DNA of 64,000 nucleotides from Microcoleus vaginatus WJT46-NPBG5. Its GTDB lineage: Bacteria; Cyanobacteriota; Cyanobacteriia; Cyanobacteriales; Oscillatoriaceae. The DNA lies in contig JAHHHM010000016.1 in the NCBI GenBank assembly GCA_019359355.1, positions 62,001 through 126,000 of the forward strand. The letters run 5' to 3'. The notes beneath the pieces were generated by a model. The model was not told the DNA's origin, did not search any database, and worked only from the letters and a program-made list of their open reading frames with translations. The translations under genes were made by a program, and so were the position numbers. Positions 45,889 through 54,793 of the stretch are shown here, piece after piece. The number at the start of each line of letters is the position of its first letter. The first letter of the stretch is position 1.

Positions 45889-46836
45889 ATGCGGATGATT
45901 GACCATGATCGGTTGTTTAAAGAACTCCTGACAACTTTTTTTGTGGAGTTTGTCGAGTTGTTTCTACCAGAAGTGGCGGCTTATCTAGAAGGAGATTCGA
46001 TAGAATTTATAGATAAGGAAGTGTTTACGGATGTCACAGCCGGCGAAAAATATGAAGCAGATTTAGTCGTAAAAGCTCGGTTTCGAGGTCAGGAATCCTG
46101 TTTTCTAGTTCATGTCGAACACCAAGCGCGAACAGAAACAGAATTCAGTCAACGAATGTTTCGATATTTTGCGCGATTGTATGAGAAATTTGGGCTGCCG
46201 GTGTATCCTGTGGCGCTATTTTCTTACGAGACGCCAATTCGCCCCGAACCAAATGTTCATCAAGTGGCATTTCCAAATAAAGTGGTTTTGCAATTCAACT
46301 ATGATGTGATTCAGCTAAATCGCCTCAATTGGCGAGATTTTTTGCGGCAACCTAACCCGGTTGCGAGTGCGTTGATGGCAAAAATGAATATAGCACCGGC
46401 AGAGCGCCGGCAGGTAAAATTTGAATGTCTGTGTCTGCTAGCAACTTTGCGATTAGATCCAGCGCGGATGCAGTTGATTTCCGGATTTATCGATACCTAT
46501 CTGCGCCTGGGTGCAGAAGAGGAGAAGCTGTTACGGGATGAAATTGCTAAGATGGAGCCGGTTCAGCAGGAGGAAGTTATGCGAATTGTCACAAGCTGGA
46601 TGGAAGAAGGAATAGAACAGGGTTTGCAGCAAGGAAAAGAGGAGGCAACACTCTCGCTAATTCTGCGCCAACTTCCAAAGCGAGTTGGTGCGGTTTCTCC
46701 TAAGTTACAAGCACGAATTCAGCAGTTATCTTTGCCTCAGTTAGAGAATTTAGCAGAGGCGTTGTTAGATTTCACAAATGAGGGGGATTTAGTGGCTTGG
46801 TTGCCGGCTTCCCAACACTCACAAACAGAGGAATAA
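45889..46836 (+). CDS. Rpn/YhgA-like PD-(D/E)XK nuclease with DUF4351 tail
   Basis: 315 residues; ATG at 45895 is an equally good start (IDHDRLFKELLTTFFVEF). The N-terminal ~230 residues match the recombination-promoting nuclease / putative transposase family: FKELLTTFFVEFVELF, then the active-site strand KYEADLVVKARF and LVHVEHQA, with Asp, Glu and Gln in place. A Gln/Glu-rich helix (EEGIEQGLQQGKEEA) links to a C-terminal DUF4351 segment (LSLILRQLPKRVGAVSP, LENLAEALLDF, DLVAWL). Rpn-type proteins cleave DNA and promote RecA-independent recombination; newer work links some to phage defence. It sits just beyond the DUF2442 gene and the duplication. Confidence 0.87.
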   Translation: MRMIDHDRLFKELLTTFFVEFVELFLPEVAAYLEGDSIEFIDKEVFTDVTAGEKYEADLVVKARFRGQESCFLVHVEHQARTETEFSQRMFRYFARLYEKFGLPVYPVALFSYETPIRPEPNVHQVAFPNKVVLQFNYDVIQLNRLNWRDFLRQPNPVASALMAKMNIAPAERRQVKFECLCLLATLRLDPARMQLISGFIDTYLRLGAEEEKLLRDEIAKMEPVQQEEVMRIVTSWMEEGIEQGLQQGKEEATLSLILRQLPKRVGAVSPKLQARIQQLSLPQLENLAEALLDFTNEGDLVAWLPASQHSQTEE

Positions 46837-46841
46837 ACGCT

Positions 46842-47642
46842 CTATGGAGCCAAATAAGCGCGAATAATTTTAATCACTTCATCGGGCGCACTCAAGTGAG
46901 GGACATGACCCCTGGCATTGATGTTCACAAACTGATTGTTGGGAATCTTTGCTGCCAGATACCGGCCTACCTCCGGAGGTACAGCTTTATCGTGACTCGA
47001 TTGTACAATCAGTGCCGGCACAGTTAAACGCGGCAAATCGTTGCGGAAGTCGGACTGAAAAATGATGCGTGCGAGAACTGAAGCAATATCCGGGCGCATA
47101 TCTTGTAGTGAACGGGCAAACTCAATTGCGAGTTCCGGTTGTTCTGGGTTGCCTACAACCAAAGGTGCGAAGCCACAAACCCAGGCATTGTAATTCGCAG
47201 ACATAGCCGCATAAAAGGCATCCAGATCGGACTGCTCGAAACCGCCAATATATCCCGTATCGTTGAGATAGCGGGGTGAGGCACCAATCATGATGAGCCG
47301 GCTGAAGCGATGTGGCTCAATGATAGCTGCCAGCAAGCCAATCATCGCACTAATTGAGTGACAGACCAGAACCGAGCCAGTCAATTTTAATTCAGCACAC
47401 AGCTCTAGTAAATCTTGTGCGTATCCGGAAAGGCTGTTGTAGCGGTGTGGGTTGTAAGCAGATACATCTGACTTGCCGGCTCCCACATGATCGAACAATA
47501 CGATGCGATAATTAGACTCAAAGGCCGGTACAATATGTCGCCAAGCGCTTTGATTAGAGCCAAAACCATGAGCGAAGATGAGTGCTTGATTGCCTTTTCC
47601 CAGGACATTTACATGATTGCGTTTGAGAATATTCGCAGACAT
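46842..47642 (-). CDS. Alpha/beta hydrolase of the RsbQ / KAI2-D14 type
   Basis: 266 residues, the usual length of RsbQ and of plant karrikin/strigolactone receptors. Motifs: LIFAHGFGSNQSAWRHIVPA, FDHVGAGKSD, nucleophile Ser in VCHSISAMIG, acid residue in VQSSHDKAVP and catalytic His in NARGHVPHLS. In Bacillus, RsbQ works with a PAS phosphatase to switch on the general stress response; the plant relatives bind small butenolides. No rsbP-like gene is adjacent, although PAS-rich kinases occur elsewhere in this window. A hydrolase acting on an unknown small ligand is the safest call. Its stop is 5 bases from the convergent Rpn-type gene. Confidence 0.9.
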   Translation of the reverse strand: MSANILKRNHVNVLGKGNQALIFAHGFGSNQSAWRHIVPAFESNYRIVLFDHVGAGKSDVSAYNPHRYNSLSGYAQDLLELCAELKLTGSVLVCHSISAMIGLLAAIIEPHRFSRLIMIGASPRYLNDTGYIGGFEQSDLDAFYAAMSANYNAWVCGFAPLVVGNPEQPELAIEFARSLQDMRPDIASVLARIIFQSDFRNDLPRLTVPALIVQSSHDKAVPPEVGRYLAAKIPNNQFVNINARGHVPHLSAPDEVIKIIRAYLAP

Positions 47643-47831
47643 CTTTACTATTTTAAACGACTGACTTTCTTTCTAATATAAGCATTTCGGCCATAGAGGG
47701 GCGACTGGTAATTAGGAACAGACTAGCACTAGACAATTTTACCTTGGAAGAGAGTAATAGGAAGAATTTTTACAAATGCAGCCTTTCTAAACAACAGGTT
47801 AGTTGTGATTTAATGGCTGTGAAAAATAAAA

Positions 47832-47862
47832 GAAACCCGGTTTATCCAAGAAACCGGATTTC
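47832..47862 (-). terminator. Terminator of the aminopeptidase gene
   Basis: GAAACCCGGTTT (47832-47843) pairs with AAACCGGATTTC (47851-47862) with one mismatch. On the minus strand it is followed by a T-rich stretch. It lies 20 bases past the stop. Confidence 0.75.
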
Positions 47863-47882
47863 TTTCCACTCACAACAAACAA

Positions 47883-50531
47883 CTATTTAGACTTAGCTTC
47901 TAGATTCTCTAACCGGCTCTTAAGTTCCTGATTTTCCTTCTTCAGCTGATCAAGTTCTTCCCGCATCTGCTTCACCGCTTTATCGGAACCGGCATTCTTT
48001 TGCACCTTCAGAATCGCTTCCTCAGCAATCCGGCGCACCCGCCCATCAGGCGTTTGATCGGCTAAAGCACTCAAAATTGCAATCGCCTTCGCCGTCTCCA
48101 TTTGCCCCAGCGCCGACACCACGGAAACTTGCGTCAGAAAGAACGTTTCGTAAGATAACTCAGTCAGTCGTTCCAAAATCCGCTCTAGATTCAGCGCAGT
48201 TTGCCCTGTCGAAATTGCTCCCAAAGCCCGAATTGCAGACAAACGCAGAGGTTGCGGCACACCGGCTTCCGTATATTCCAAAATCAGATCCAGGGCATCT
48301 TCCGACGTTTTCAGCCGGCTCAAACCGCCAATTGCACCGGCTCGCACCACCTCATTCCAGCCGGCACGTTCCTTAAGAACCGACTTCAGCAGCTTCAGAA
48401 CCTGACTTTCCTTCGGCTTCTCATTCAGCTTTGCCGCCGCAATTGCCCCAATTGCCCGGACAGCCGCCGCCTCCACATAATAACTAGGATCGCCCTTTTC
48501 CACAATTGGTTTGAGCGCCTTGTAACTCTCATGCGTCTTAATTTTCGCCAGCGATTCCACCACCGCCTCACGCACACCGGCATCTTTGTCTTGCAACCCA
48601 ACCACTAACGCATCAAACGCCTGATCTAGCTTAATTTGCGCTAGCAGTCTCGCCACTTCCACCCGCACACCCCAAAACGCCTCTTTCTGAAGCGATTCCG
48701 ATAGCGCCTTCACCACTTCTAAACCGCCTTTCTTTGCCAGCGCTTCTGCTGCATAAATGCGAGAAAGCGGATCGGGATCGAACTTTAACTGCGCTTTTAA
48801 TTCCGCAACCGGATACTCCAGCGTCACCTTTTTCAGGAAATGATTGCCGGCATCAAAACTGATAAACTGGGGTTTTTCTGGCAGCGGGAAATAGAAACTT
48901 TGCTCTCGTTCGTGGACGCGAACCGTAAAAGTTTTGAATTCAGAGTTTTGATTGCTGAGTGAAGCGTTTATTTCTGTTTCCGCTGACTCTTCAGTGCTGT
49001 CTTCCGCTTGCTGAATATAACCAAATGCAATCGGTAGTTTTAGATCAAATAACTCTTTACCGGCACCATTGCTACTATCTTTAGCCTGAGTTTGTGTGAC
49101 GGTTATTTTAGCGAGTTTGCTGTCTCCATCCCAAGAATACGCAACTTTATAATCTGGATGACCACCCCGATAAACATATTGGTCAAACAAAAACATCAAA
49201 TTACGACCCGTGGCTTTTTCAATCGCTCTTAACAGGTCAATCGTTTCAACCGTGGCGTGGGCGTTGTCTTGAACAAAGGTTTGAATTGCCTTATAAAACA
49301 GTTCATCCCCTAATTCTGCCCGAATCATGTGATAGACACAAGCGCCTTTTTCATAAAGGTGCCGGTCGTATAATTCAATCGCTTCGCGATAAACATGGGT
49401 AACAATTGGGCGGCGATATCGGCTGCTATCTTCTGCAAAATAATTGCGGGCTTCTTTGAGCCGGTAGTAAGCTGCATCTTGTAAACCATACTCTTCTTCC
49501 GTCCACATCACCTCGGTATAAGAAGCCATTCCTTCTTTAATCCAGGCGTGTGACCAATGTTTGATCACAACCAAATCCCCAAACCACTGATGCGCCAATT
49601 CGTGAGCAACTAAACTTTCAGTGGTGCGATTATCTAACGCCGCCCGTTCATCGATTAAACAGCGATCCGTTAGCAGTGTAGTTGAGGTGTTCTCCATTCC
49701 CCCAAAAATAAAATCATCTACGCAAACTTGGGCGTATTTAGGAAACGGATAAGGATAGCCAAATTTTTGACTAAAAAACTCAATCATTCGGGGTGTTTTA
49801 CCCATGCTGCGACGGGCATCTGCTTGCCGGCTTTTGTCTACATAGTAGTTAACCGGCAAACCGTTCCACTCATCCTTAATTTCCGCAAACTCACCCACCG
49901 CCAAAGTCATTAAGTAAGTGGGATGCACCTGTTTTTGCAACCAGTGGTAAATTTTGTCATCACCGGCATCTTCTGTAGCGATCAATTCCCCGTTAGAAAT
50001 AGCGAGGAACTGCTTAGGAACGCGCACCCGAATCTCAGAGGTTGCCAGTTGTCCGGGATAGTCGAAGCAGGGAAACCAAAAGCGCGAGTCTTCATCTTCG
50101 CCTTGCGTCCAAACTTGCACGGGTTTGTCGGGGTAGTGCTTGTCTGGGGCAATGAAATACAGCCCACGCTGGGGATTTTCTACCTTGTAAACGATCTCCA
50201 GCGTTAATTGCTGGCCGGCTTGGGTCGGTTGCTCTAGCTGGATGTGCAACTTTTCGCCATCATAGTCGAAGGACTGTTTGCTTTCATCAACTTTCACTTT
50301 TTTAATGTTCAAGTTGACCGCATCCAAAGTAAGCCGGTCAATCCCGCTACGCACAGGCATTAGCTGAATAGTGCAACTGCCGTGGAAGCTTTTTTTGGGA
50401 ATTTCCAGTACCAGGTCGAGGAAAATATGTTCTACTTGGCCCGGTCGATCGGGATTGTAATGGGGGCGAGCTCCTGGCAACTCAAAGGATTTGTTACCGT
50501 TATTTTCTGCATCAAAGTAAAGGTGCGACAT
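47883..50531 (-). CDS. pepN: Aminopeptidase N (M1 family) with C-terminal HEAT-like repeats
   Basis: 882 residues from ATG 50531 (MSHLYFDAENNGNKSFELPG). The open frame extends 49 codons upstream to 50678, but that part has no typical aminopeptidase sequence and overlaps the promoter region of the divergent gene, so I chose the internal ATG. N-terminal beta domain, then the exopeptidase motif GGMENTST (~275), zinc ligands His310 and His314 in HELAHQW, and Glu333 in WIKEGMASY. Beyond ~620 there are HEAT-type repeats (DPLSRIYAAEALAKKGG, VRVEVARLLAQI, AGVREAVVESLAKI) and a short coiled coil at the end (LDQLKKENQELKSRLENLEA). It releases N-terminal amino acids from peptides; the HEAT tail replaces the usual helical ERAP-type domain. 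Confidence 0.93.
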   Translation of the reverse strand: MSHLYFDAENNGNKSFELPGARPHYNPDRPGQVEHIFLDLVLEIPKKSFHGSCTIQLMPVRSGIDRLTLDAVNLNIKKVKVDESKQSFDYDGEKLHIQLEQPTQAGQQLTLEIVYKVENPQRGLYFIAPDKHYPDKPVQVWTQGEDEDSRFWFPCFDYPGQLATSEIRVRVPKQFLAISNGELIATEDAGDDKIYHWLQKQVHPTYLMTLAVGEFAEIKDEWNGLPVNYYVDKSRQADARRSMGKTPRMIEFFSQKFGYPYPFPKYAQVCVDDFIFGGMENTSTTLLTDRCLIDERAALDNRTTESLVAHELAHQWFGDLVVIKHWSHAWIKEGMASYTEVMWTEEEYGLQDAAYYRLKEARNYFAEDSSRYRRPIVTHVYREAIELYDRHLYEKGACVYHMIRAELGDELFYKAIQTFVQDNAHATVETIDLLRAIEKATGRNLMFLFDQYVYRGGHPDYKVAYSWDGDSKLAKITVTQTQAKDSSNGAGKELFDLKLPIAFGYIQQAEDSTEESAETEINASLSNQNSEFKTFTVRVHEREQSFYFPLPEKPQFISFDAGNHFLKKVTLEYPVAELKAQLKFDPDPLSRIYAAEALAKKGGLEVVKALSESLQKEAFWGVRVEVARLLAQIKLDQAFDALVVGLQDKDAGVREAVVESLAKIKTHESYKALKPIVEKGDPSYYVEAAAVRAIGAIAAAKLNEKPKESQVLKLLKSVLKERAGWNEVVRAGAIGGLSRLKTSEDALDLILEYTEAGVPQPLRLSAIRALGAISTGQTALNLERILERLTELSYETFFLTQVSVVSALGQMETAKAIAILSALADQTPDGRVRRIAEEAILKVQKNAGSDKAVKQMREELDQLKKENQELKSRLENLEAKSK

Positions 50532-50697
50532 GGGGAATTTCAGAGCCTGTAATGGCCGATTACTGCTAGTTATGTTAGATGTTGGGCGGTATGCGCTTTT
50601 CCTTACCAGATTAGCGCGTCTGGCGGCTTGCGTAGCCCGCACGCACCAACCGGCCTGCGTGTGTAGTGACATTATCACTGAGGTTGATACCGTTTAA

Positions 50698-52365
50698 ATG
50701 ATTGACAATAATCCTATGACAGAAAGAATTTCCGGGAAAAAAACTCCGCTATTGGTGGCTGCGGCGGCTGTTGTTGCGGCGGGAAGTGTGGCCGGCTACC
50801 TGTACTTTAAAGGACTTCCCGGCAAGAGTTCGACTCCGCTTGAGAGTGCCAAATTAGTGCCAGATGAAGCCTTGATGACAGCGTTTGTCGCCACCGACTC
50901 GCAAAACTGGTCAAAATTGAAGCAGTTTGGCTCACCTGAAGCGCAAAAGTTGGTTGCTCAAGGCTTGCAAAACTTCCAAGCTCGAATGCTGGCAGACTCT
51001 AACATTAATTATGAGAAAGACTTGAAGCCTTGGGTAGGTGGGGTGATGTTCGCCATCATGCCTTCGCCAGAGAAGGCTGCCGGTAAGGAACCTAACCTCC
51101 TCATGGTTGTGGGCATTCAAAATAAACTGAAAGCCCTAGAATTTGCCAACCGCTTGAAAGCCCAAGAAAAGGCAAAGGTTGAAGAAAAGCAGTACAAAGG
51201 CATTACCGTATCTAATGTTAAAGAGGAAAACGGCACCAATTACAACACTGCTGTGTTGGGAGATCATTTACTGCTGGCTTTCCAACCAGAAATCCTAGAG
51301 GATGCCATTGATACGTTTAAGGGAGAACCTTCCTTTGCCAGTAAAAGTGATGTGGCAACGGGGTTAGAAAAAGGTGCCGGTGTGCAAAATCCCATCGCTC
51401 AAGTTTATGTCAGTGATTGGGCTAGTGTCGTAAAGCAATACGCCTCGAACAGTCCACAAGCACCACAACTGCCGGCAACCACGCTCAAGCAGCTAGAGCA
51501 AGTAAAATCTGTCGTAATGGGTCTTGGGGTGGATAATGAAGGTCTGCGGCTGAAAGCAGATGCACAGATGAACCCGCAAGCAATCACCCAAGAGTTTAAA
51601 CCAACTCCAGGCACCGTGATCTCTGAATTTCCCGCCGAAACATTGGCCCTAGTCACCGGCCACAAAATCAGTGAATATTGGTCTCAAATGGTGGCCCAGT
51701 CAAAAGACTCTCCTGAAATTAAAGCCTCTGTGGATCAGGTGCGGCAGTCCGTCAAAAATACCGTTAATCTTGATGCCGATAAAGAAATTTTCGGTTGGAT
51801 GGATGGTGAATTTGGCCTAGGTGTGATTTCATCCAATCAGGGAATCTTAGCTCAGTTTGGATTTGGCAGTGCTTTGGTTGTCGAAACCGGCGATCGCAAA
51901 ACTGCTGAAAGTACCTTTAATAAATTAGGAGTATTGGTTAAGCAAAATCTGCCATTTCTCAGCATTGATCAGCGAAAAATTGGAGACAAAGAAGTTACCG
52001 AGTGGAAAATCCCTCAAGGTGCTTTATTAGGGTATGGTTGGCTGGATGACAACTCCCTCTTTGTGGCGCTTGGCCCCTTGGTGGATGTGATCGCCAATCA
52101 GCCGGCTAATCCTCTTGACACTAGCCCCAGTTTTAAAGCAATTGCCGGCTCTTTACCCAAGTCCAATCAAGGCTATTTCTACCTAGATATGGATCGAACC
52201 ATGCCGGTTGTTAACAACATCACCGAGCAATCTGGTAATCCTATCTCACCGGAAGCTTCTGCTATCCTCAACTCGATGCGCGGTGTCGGTGTAACAGCTA
52301 CTTGGGAAAACAAAACAACCAATCAGCTAGAGATGTTGTTTTCTCTCAAACGTAGCAGTAAATAA
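50698..52365 (+). CDS. DUF3352 protein, membrane-anchored
   Basis: 555 residues from ATG 50698; ATG 50716 (MTERISGKK) is an alternative. One membrane helix at ~18-38 (TPLLVAAAAVVAAGSVAGYL) anchors a large periplasmic domain. It includes PLESAKLVPDEALMTAFVAT, DLKPWVGGVMFAIMPS, GITVSNVKEENGTNYNTAVL, DKEIFGWMDGEFGLGVIS and a Leu/Ser-rich end GVGVTATWENKTTNQLEML. These fit DUF3352, widespread in cyanobacteria without a known function. It is divergent from pepN across a 166-base spacer and is followed by a TerB-like gene. Confidence 0.88.
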   Translation: MIDNNPMTERISGKKTPLLVAAAAVVAAGSVAGYLYFKGLPGKSSTPLESAKLVPDEALMTAFVATDSQNWSKLKQFGSPEAQKLVAQGLQNFQARMLADSNINYEKDLKPWVGGVMFAIMPSPEKAAGKEPNLLMVVGIQNKLKALEFANRLKAQEKAKVEEKQYKGITVSNVKEENGTNYNTAVLGDHLLLAFQPEILEDAIDTFKGEPSFASKSDVATGLEKGAGVQNPIAQVYVSDWASVVKQYASNSPQAPQLPATTLKQLEQVKSVVMGLGVDNEGLRLKADAQMNPQAITQEFKPTPGTVISEFPAETLALVTGHKISEYWSQMVAQSKDSPEIKASVDQVRQSVKNTVNLDADKEIFGWMDGEFGLGVISSNQGILAQFGFGSALVVETGDRKTAESTFNKLGVLVKQNLPFLSIDQRKIGDKEVTEWKIPQGALLGYGWLDDNSLFVALGPLVDVIANQPANPLDTSPSFKAIAGSLPKSNQGYFYLDMDRTMPVVNNITEQSGNPISPEASAILNSMRGVGVTATWENKTTNQLEMLFSLKRSSK

Positions 52366-52559
52366 GGGATAGAGTGGGAGAGGGGGAGAATTGCCTCTCA
52401 TCCCATTTCCCATTCCCCTACCATTCTTGTTGACACAGCCATTCCCATTTCTAAACTTTTTAAAGTTATCGTTAAAAAAACCACAGTTTTATTATTGTAT
52501 GACGCAATAGAAACCATAATTGAACATGAAAACATTGGTCTATAAAAAGGGGAGCTGCA

Positions 52560-53006
52560 ATGGGTTTGTTTAGAAAATTGTTCAGCAATCAAAAATTAGA
52601 TACCAATTCGCTTTCACAAGCCGAAGCAGTGGCGGCAATTGCAGTCGTGGCGATTTCGGCAGATGGTTATCTGCTCGAAGAAGAAAGGCAAAGTCTTTTT
52701 TCTGTCATGGCCGATTTGCAAGTTTTTAAGGAATATTCCAGCCGGCAGCGACTCAAACTGTTAGAAAAGTTATTTGATTTACTTAGGCAAAAAGGGGCAC
52801 ATACACTGGTTTACTCAGCGAAAGATGCCCTTTCTCCTAAGCTTCGAGAAACTGCATTTGCGGTTGCCATCAATATGGTTATGGCAGATGGCACCCTCGT
52901 CGAAACTGAACGGGAATTTTTACGACAGCTAGAGCAAGTGCTAGAAATTCCAGAAGCCTGTGCTTCTCAAATGATCAAATCTATGCTAATTAAAAACAAA
53001 AGTTAG
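52560..53006 (+). CDS. TerB-like (tellurite-resistance-type) helical protein
   Basis: 148 residues, GGGAG ahead of the ATG. All-helical TerB fold: SQAEAVAAIAVVAISADGYL, LEEERQSLFSVMADLQVF, then LRETAFAVAINMVMADGTLV, ETEREFLRQLEQVLEIPEAC. The two ADGxL-E-E-E/T-E-R signatures match the twin metal-site motifs of TerB-family proteins, which bind divalent metals. In cyanobacteria they are often stand-alone and of unknown function; tellurite resistance is not implied. Cytoplasmic. Confidence 0.88.
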   Translation: MGLFRKLFSNQKLDTNSLSQAEAVAAIAVVAISADGYLLEEERQSLFSVMADLQVFKEYSSRQRLKLLEKLFDLLRQKGAHTLVYSAKDALSPKLRETAFAVAINMVMADGTLVETEREFLRQLEQVLEIPEACASQMIKSMLIKNKS

Positions 53007-53363
53007 CTTTTACTGAGAATTTTGCAAAAAATGCTCTGATTAAGTTCCACATTAACCTGAGCAAAATTTCTCAAGAAAGCTAGACACAAATAGATTAAAC
53101 TCTTAACTTCATCTGCGTTTATCTGCGGATGTAGGTGAAACTTGAATGTGCTACGCTCGTCATTCAAGTTTCACCTACGGAATCTGCGGTTAAAAAATCT
53201 AAAATCTCAACTTTTGCAAAAAGCTTATAGATCCTCTCAAAGCCAAAACAGCCCCTAAAGCTATAACTTTTCGCAATTTTGCCTAAGTCATGCCGGCACT
53301 ATTAACCGTTAAAATAAAATTTGGAAACAGGCCAGTAAACACTAACAATAAAAACCGCCTATT
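53007..53363. other. Intergenic region, 357 bases, holding the best copy of the dispersed repeat
   Basis: Holds the repeat at 53110-53197. The rest is AT-rich and should contain the promoter of the methyltransferase gene; none could be assigned. Confidence 0.5.
53110..53197. repeat. Dispersed intergenic repeat with perfect central hairpin, copy 2
   Basis: AGGTGAAACTTGAATG (53133-53148), 12-base loop TGCTACGCTCGT, CATTCAAGTTTCACCT (53161-53176): a perfect 16-bp stem. The flanks are the reverse complement of those at 6901-6983, but the hairpin arm and loop read in the same direction in both copies. The centre is therefore inverted relative to the flanks. Confidence 0.85.
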
Positions 53364-54278
53364 ATGACTGTTGCTGCAAATACAACACCAGGATTAGCAT
53401 CTCGCCTGGTTAATGGTGTCCTCTCCATCAAGCCTTTGGCAAATCTCGCCAAGCACCAAGCACGTAAGATGATGATGGATCGCGCAGAGAGCATTGGCGT
53501 GCATTGGAGGCAAGACGCACAAGCCTTAAGATCGCAAGACTTGGAAGCAGAATTGGCAAAAGTGCAAAATCCTCAACTGAAATATCCAGAGTATTACGTC
53601 TGTTCATTCCACGCTTACGAAGCCGGCAACCTCAGCTGGGATGCGGCAACTGAAGTGGAAGTAGCTGCAAAAGCAGTCCACGCCAAAATTTGGCCGGATG
53701 CCGGTGTTGAAGGAGATGCCAAACTGCGCCAAAGTTATCATGATATCCTCAAAGCCCATCTGCCAAATCCCCCCCAAAATATTGTGGATCTTGGGTGCAG
53801 TGTGGGGATGAGTACGTTTGCTTTGCAAGAAGTTTTCCCCCAAGCAAATGTAACAGGTTTGGATTTATCCCCTTATTTCTTAGCAATTGCAAACCTACGT
53901 TCACAGCAAAGCCATAGTGATATTAATTGGGTTCATGCTACGGCAGAATCTACCGGCTTGCCAACCGCTTCTTACGATCTCGTTTCCATCTTTTTAATGT
54001 GTCATGAACTGCCGCAAACCGCAACCGTGCAGATTTTTAAAGAAGCTCGCCGGTTGTTGCGTCCGGGTGGTCATTTGGCAATTATGGATATGAATCCCAA
54101 GTCAGAAATCTATGCCAAAATGCCCCCTTACATTTTGACTTTGCTCAAGAGTACGGAGCCTTATTTGGATGAGTATTTTGCGTTAGACATTGAGCAAACA
54201 TTAATCGATGCCGGTTTTGAAGCCCCAACTATTACACCGAACAGTCCTCGTCACCGCACTGTTATTGCGAAAGCTTAA
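53364..54278 (+). CDS. Class I SAM-dependent methyltransferase
   Basis: 304 residues. The first ~130 form a helical N-terminal region (SRLVNGVLSIKPLANLAKHQ, YPEYYVCSFHAYEAGNLSW). Then a Rossmann-type methyltransferase: motif I VDLGCSVGMSTFAL, acidic loop VTGLDLSPYFLAIA, motif II ATAESTGLP, motif IV SIFLMCHELP and post-motif RRLLRPGGHLAIMDM. The substrate is unknown. The LDLSPYF and FLMCHELP features resemble small-molecule or quinone-type methyltransferases rather than RNA or protein enzymes. A strong terminator follows the stop. Confidence 0.9.
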   Translation: MTVAANTTPGLASRLVNGVLSIKPLANLAKHQARKMMMDRAESIGVHWRQDAQALRSQDLEAELAKVQNPQLKYPEYYVCSFHAYEAGNLSWDAATEVEVAAKAVHAKIWPDAGVEGDAKLRQSYHDILKAHLPNPPQNIVDLGCSVGMSTFALQEVFPQANVTGLDLSPYFLAIANLRSQQSHSDINWVHATAESTGLPTASYDLVSIFLMCHELPQTATVQIFKEARRLLRPGGHLAIMDMNPKSEIYAKMPPYILTLLKSTEPYLDEYFALDIEQTLIDAGFEAPTITPNSPRHRTVIAKA

Positions 54279-54793
54279 GGATTAACCTGTTTTAACAGAA
54301 TGTTGAAAACCCTGGTTCTGGGAAGTGGAGATGAAACAATCTCTCACCCAACCAGGGTTTTTCTTATATTGATTGCTGAGATTGGGTGCCGGTGATAAAA
54401 GAGAGCCAAAAACAAAAGCATAAAAACAGATTTTGTAATTTTTTATCATATTATTTTATTTTGTCAAGAGTGGACATACGGATTTTAATAAGTTAGCGTA
54501 GACAACGCAGGTGTGTCACAAAAAAGTTAATGCAAATCACGCTTTAGGGAGATTCTTCTCAGCAGTGCCGCAACCAAATCCAACCTCAAAAACCTCTGTA
54601 GCCATGAAAATCAGTGGCTTTTCTGATTTCCTCGACTGGTTGTGTTTGCAGAAAGTTAACCTTGCTTTCAGCTCTTATCAATTTAACCAAGTATTGTTAC
54701 TCAGATTAAATTTAGACAGATTCCAAAGCTTTAATTGTAGCGATGGTTGGGATCTCTCACATCTGTTCAAATTGCCCATTTTTGTTCTATACA
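54279..54793. other. Intergenic region, 515 bases
   Basis: Begins with the terminator 54307-54365, then AT-rich sequence. A 96-codon frame (54511-54801) overlaps the sulfotransferase start and is probably not coding. The promoter for the sulfotransferase/RTX unit should be here. Confidence 0.5.
54307..54365 (+). terminator. Terminator of the methyltransferase gene
   Basis: AAACCCTGGTT (54307-54317) pairs with AACCAGGGTTT (54350-54360), with a nested hairpin GGG-GTGGAGAT/ATCTCTCACCC inside, followed by TTTTTC. Confidence 0.85.

Noticed and set aside
47883-50678. Aminopeptidase N starting at 50678
   Set aside because: The extra 49 residues are basic, unlike M1 N-termini, and overlap the divergent promoter; ATG 50531 begins the recognisable protein.
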